A program made the translations under genes and the position numbers. 7,569 nt of DNA from Burkholderiaceae bacterium (GTDB lineage: Bacteria > Pseudomonadota > Gammaproteobacteria > Burkholderiales > Burkholderiaceae): positions 1 to 7,569 of the forward strand of contig JASLEM010000297.1 in the NCBI GenBank assembly GCA_030151165.1. The letters run 5' to 3'. The first letter of the stretch is position 1. Every line of letters begins with the position of its first letter. Below are positions 7,202 through 7,569 of this stretch, piece after piece. The notes under the pieces were generated by a model, which saw nothing but the letters and a program-made list of their open reading frames with translations, was not told where the DNA came from and did no database searches.

Positions 7202-7569
7202 ATGACGCTGCGTCTGTTCAACACCCTCACCGGCCAAGCCGAAGTCTTCAAGCCCATCGAGGAAGGTCGCGTCCGCATGTACGTGTGCGGCATGACGATC
7301 TATGACCTGTGCCACATGGGCCACGCCCGCATGATGATGGCGTTCGACGTCGTCTACCGCTGGCTGCAGGTGCTCGGCTACGACGTCACCTACGTGCGTA
7401 ACATCACGGACATCGAGGACAAGATCATCAAGCGCGCCGTCGAGCGCGGCATCACGATCCGCCAGCTCACCGACGAGATGATCGCCGCGATGCGCGAGGA
7501 CATCGGCGCCATCGGCATCGAGCCGCCGACGCACGAGCCGCGCGCCACCGAGTACGTGCCGCAGATGCT
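7202..7569 (+). CDS. cysS: Cysteinyl-tRNA synthetase, N-terminal part
   Basis: Charges tRNA-Cys with cysteine in the cytoplasm (class I synthetase). The frame from ATG 7202 runs open to the window edge, giving 122 codons plus two bases, about a quarter of the usual roughly 460 residues. The start [12 protein letters not shown], the segment [10 protein letters not shown] (26-35) with zinc-binding C29, the class I signature HMGH (38-41), and [16 protein letters not shown] (64-79) match CysRS closely. The signature reads HMGH instead of HIGH, a conservative change. EPRATEY (112-118) is also a CysRS segment. The KMSKS loop and the anticodon-binding domain are outside the window. The divergent arrangement with ppi and lpxH genes is as in E. 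coli. The start has no obvious Shine-Dalgarno sequence, but it is fixed by the conserved N-terminus. Confidence 0.96.
   Translation, partial: MTLRLFNTLTGQAEVFKPIEEGRVRMYVCGMTIYDLCHMGHARMMMAFDVVYRWLQVLGYDVTYVRNITDIEDKIIKRAVERGITIRQLTDEMIAAMREDIGAIGIEPPTHEPRATEYVPQM

Noticed and set aside
7006..7305. Upstream reading frame containing Cys-Pro-Cys before cysS, as a cysteine-responsive leader peptide
   Set aside because: The Cys codons (7090-7098) lie downstream of the only terminator-like hairpin, the reverse of classical attenuation. There is no ribosome-binding site, and the frame runs on into cysS.

Overview
The window is an ordinary, gene-dense, high-GC stretch of a bacterial chromosome. The proteins look most like those of betaproteobacteria of the order Burkholderiales (Rubrivivax/Leptothrix/Roseateles-like). 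This placement is from remembered family sequences and gene order; no search was run. I see no mobile element, CRISPR array, tRNA or rRNA, and no convincing undescribed system.

Left part, plus strand: the C-terminal half of clpA (AAA+ unfoldase partner of ClpP) enters from the left edge and ends at a very good intrinsic terminator. A 166-bp leader follows, and then a methyl-accepting chemotaxis protein of 515 residues. That leader holds a perfect 14-bp palindrome and evenly spaced TCGAG repeats. The chemoreceptor gene converges, with only 27 bp between, on dctA (C4-dicarboxylate symporter, minus strand).

Centre and right, minus strand: a compact run transcribed right to left, ppiA (periplasmic cyclophilin) - ppiB (cytoplasmic cyclophilin) - lpxH (lipid A synthesis) - mtfA (zinc peptidase). 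The spacings are 2 bp, a 4-bp overlap and 10 bp, so it is almost certainly one operon. dctA lies 133 bp beyond mtfA on the same strand and is probably a separate unit.

Right edge, plus strand: the first 122 codons of cysS (cysteinyl-tRNA synthetase), divergent from ppiA across a 222-bp intergenic region. E. coli has the same cysS-ppiB-lpxH neighbourhood. The divergent region contains a hairpin with a T-tract pointing toward cysS.

Together these genes serve protein quality control and folding (ClpA, PpiA, PpiB), outer-membrane lipid synthesis (LpxH), translation (CysS), and nutrient sensing and uptake (chemoreceptor, DctA). The most useful points for follow-up are the leader architecture of the chemoreceptor gene, the hairpin before cysS, and the role of MtfA inside a lipid A/cyclophilin operon.
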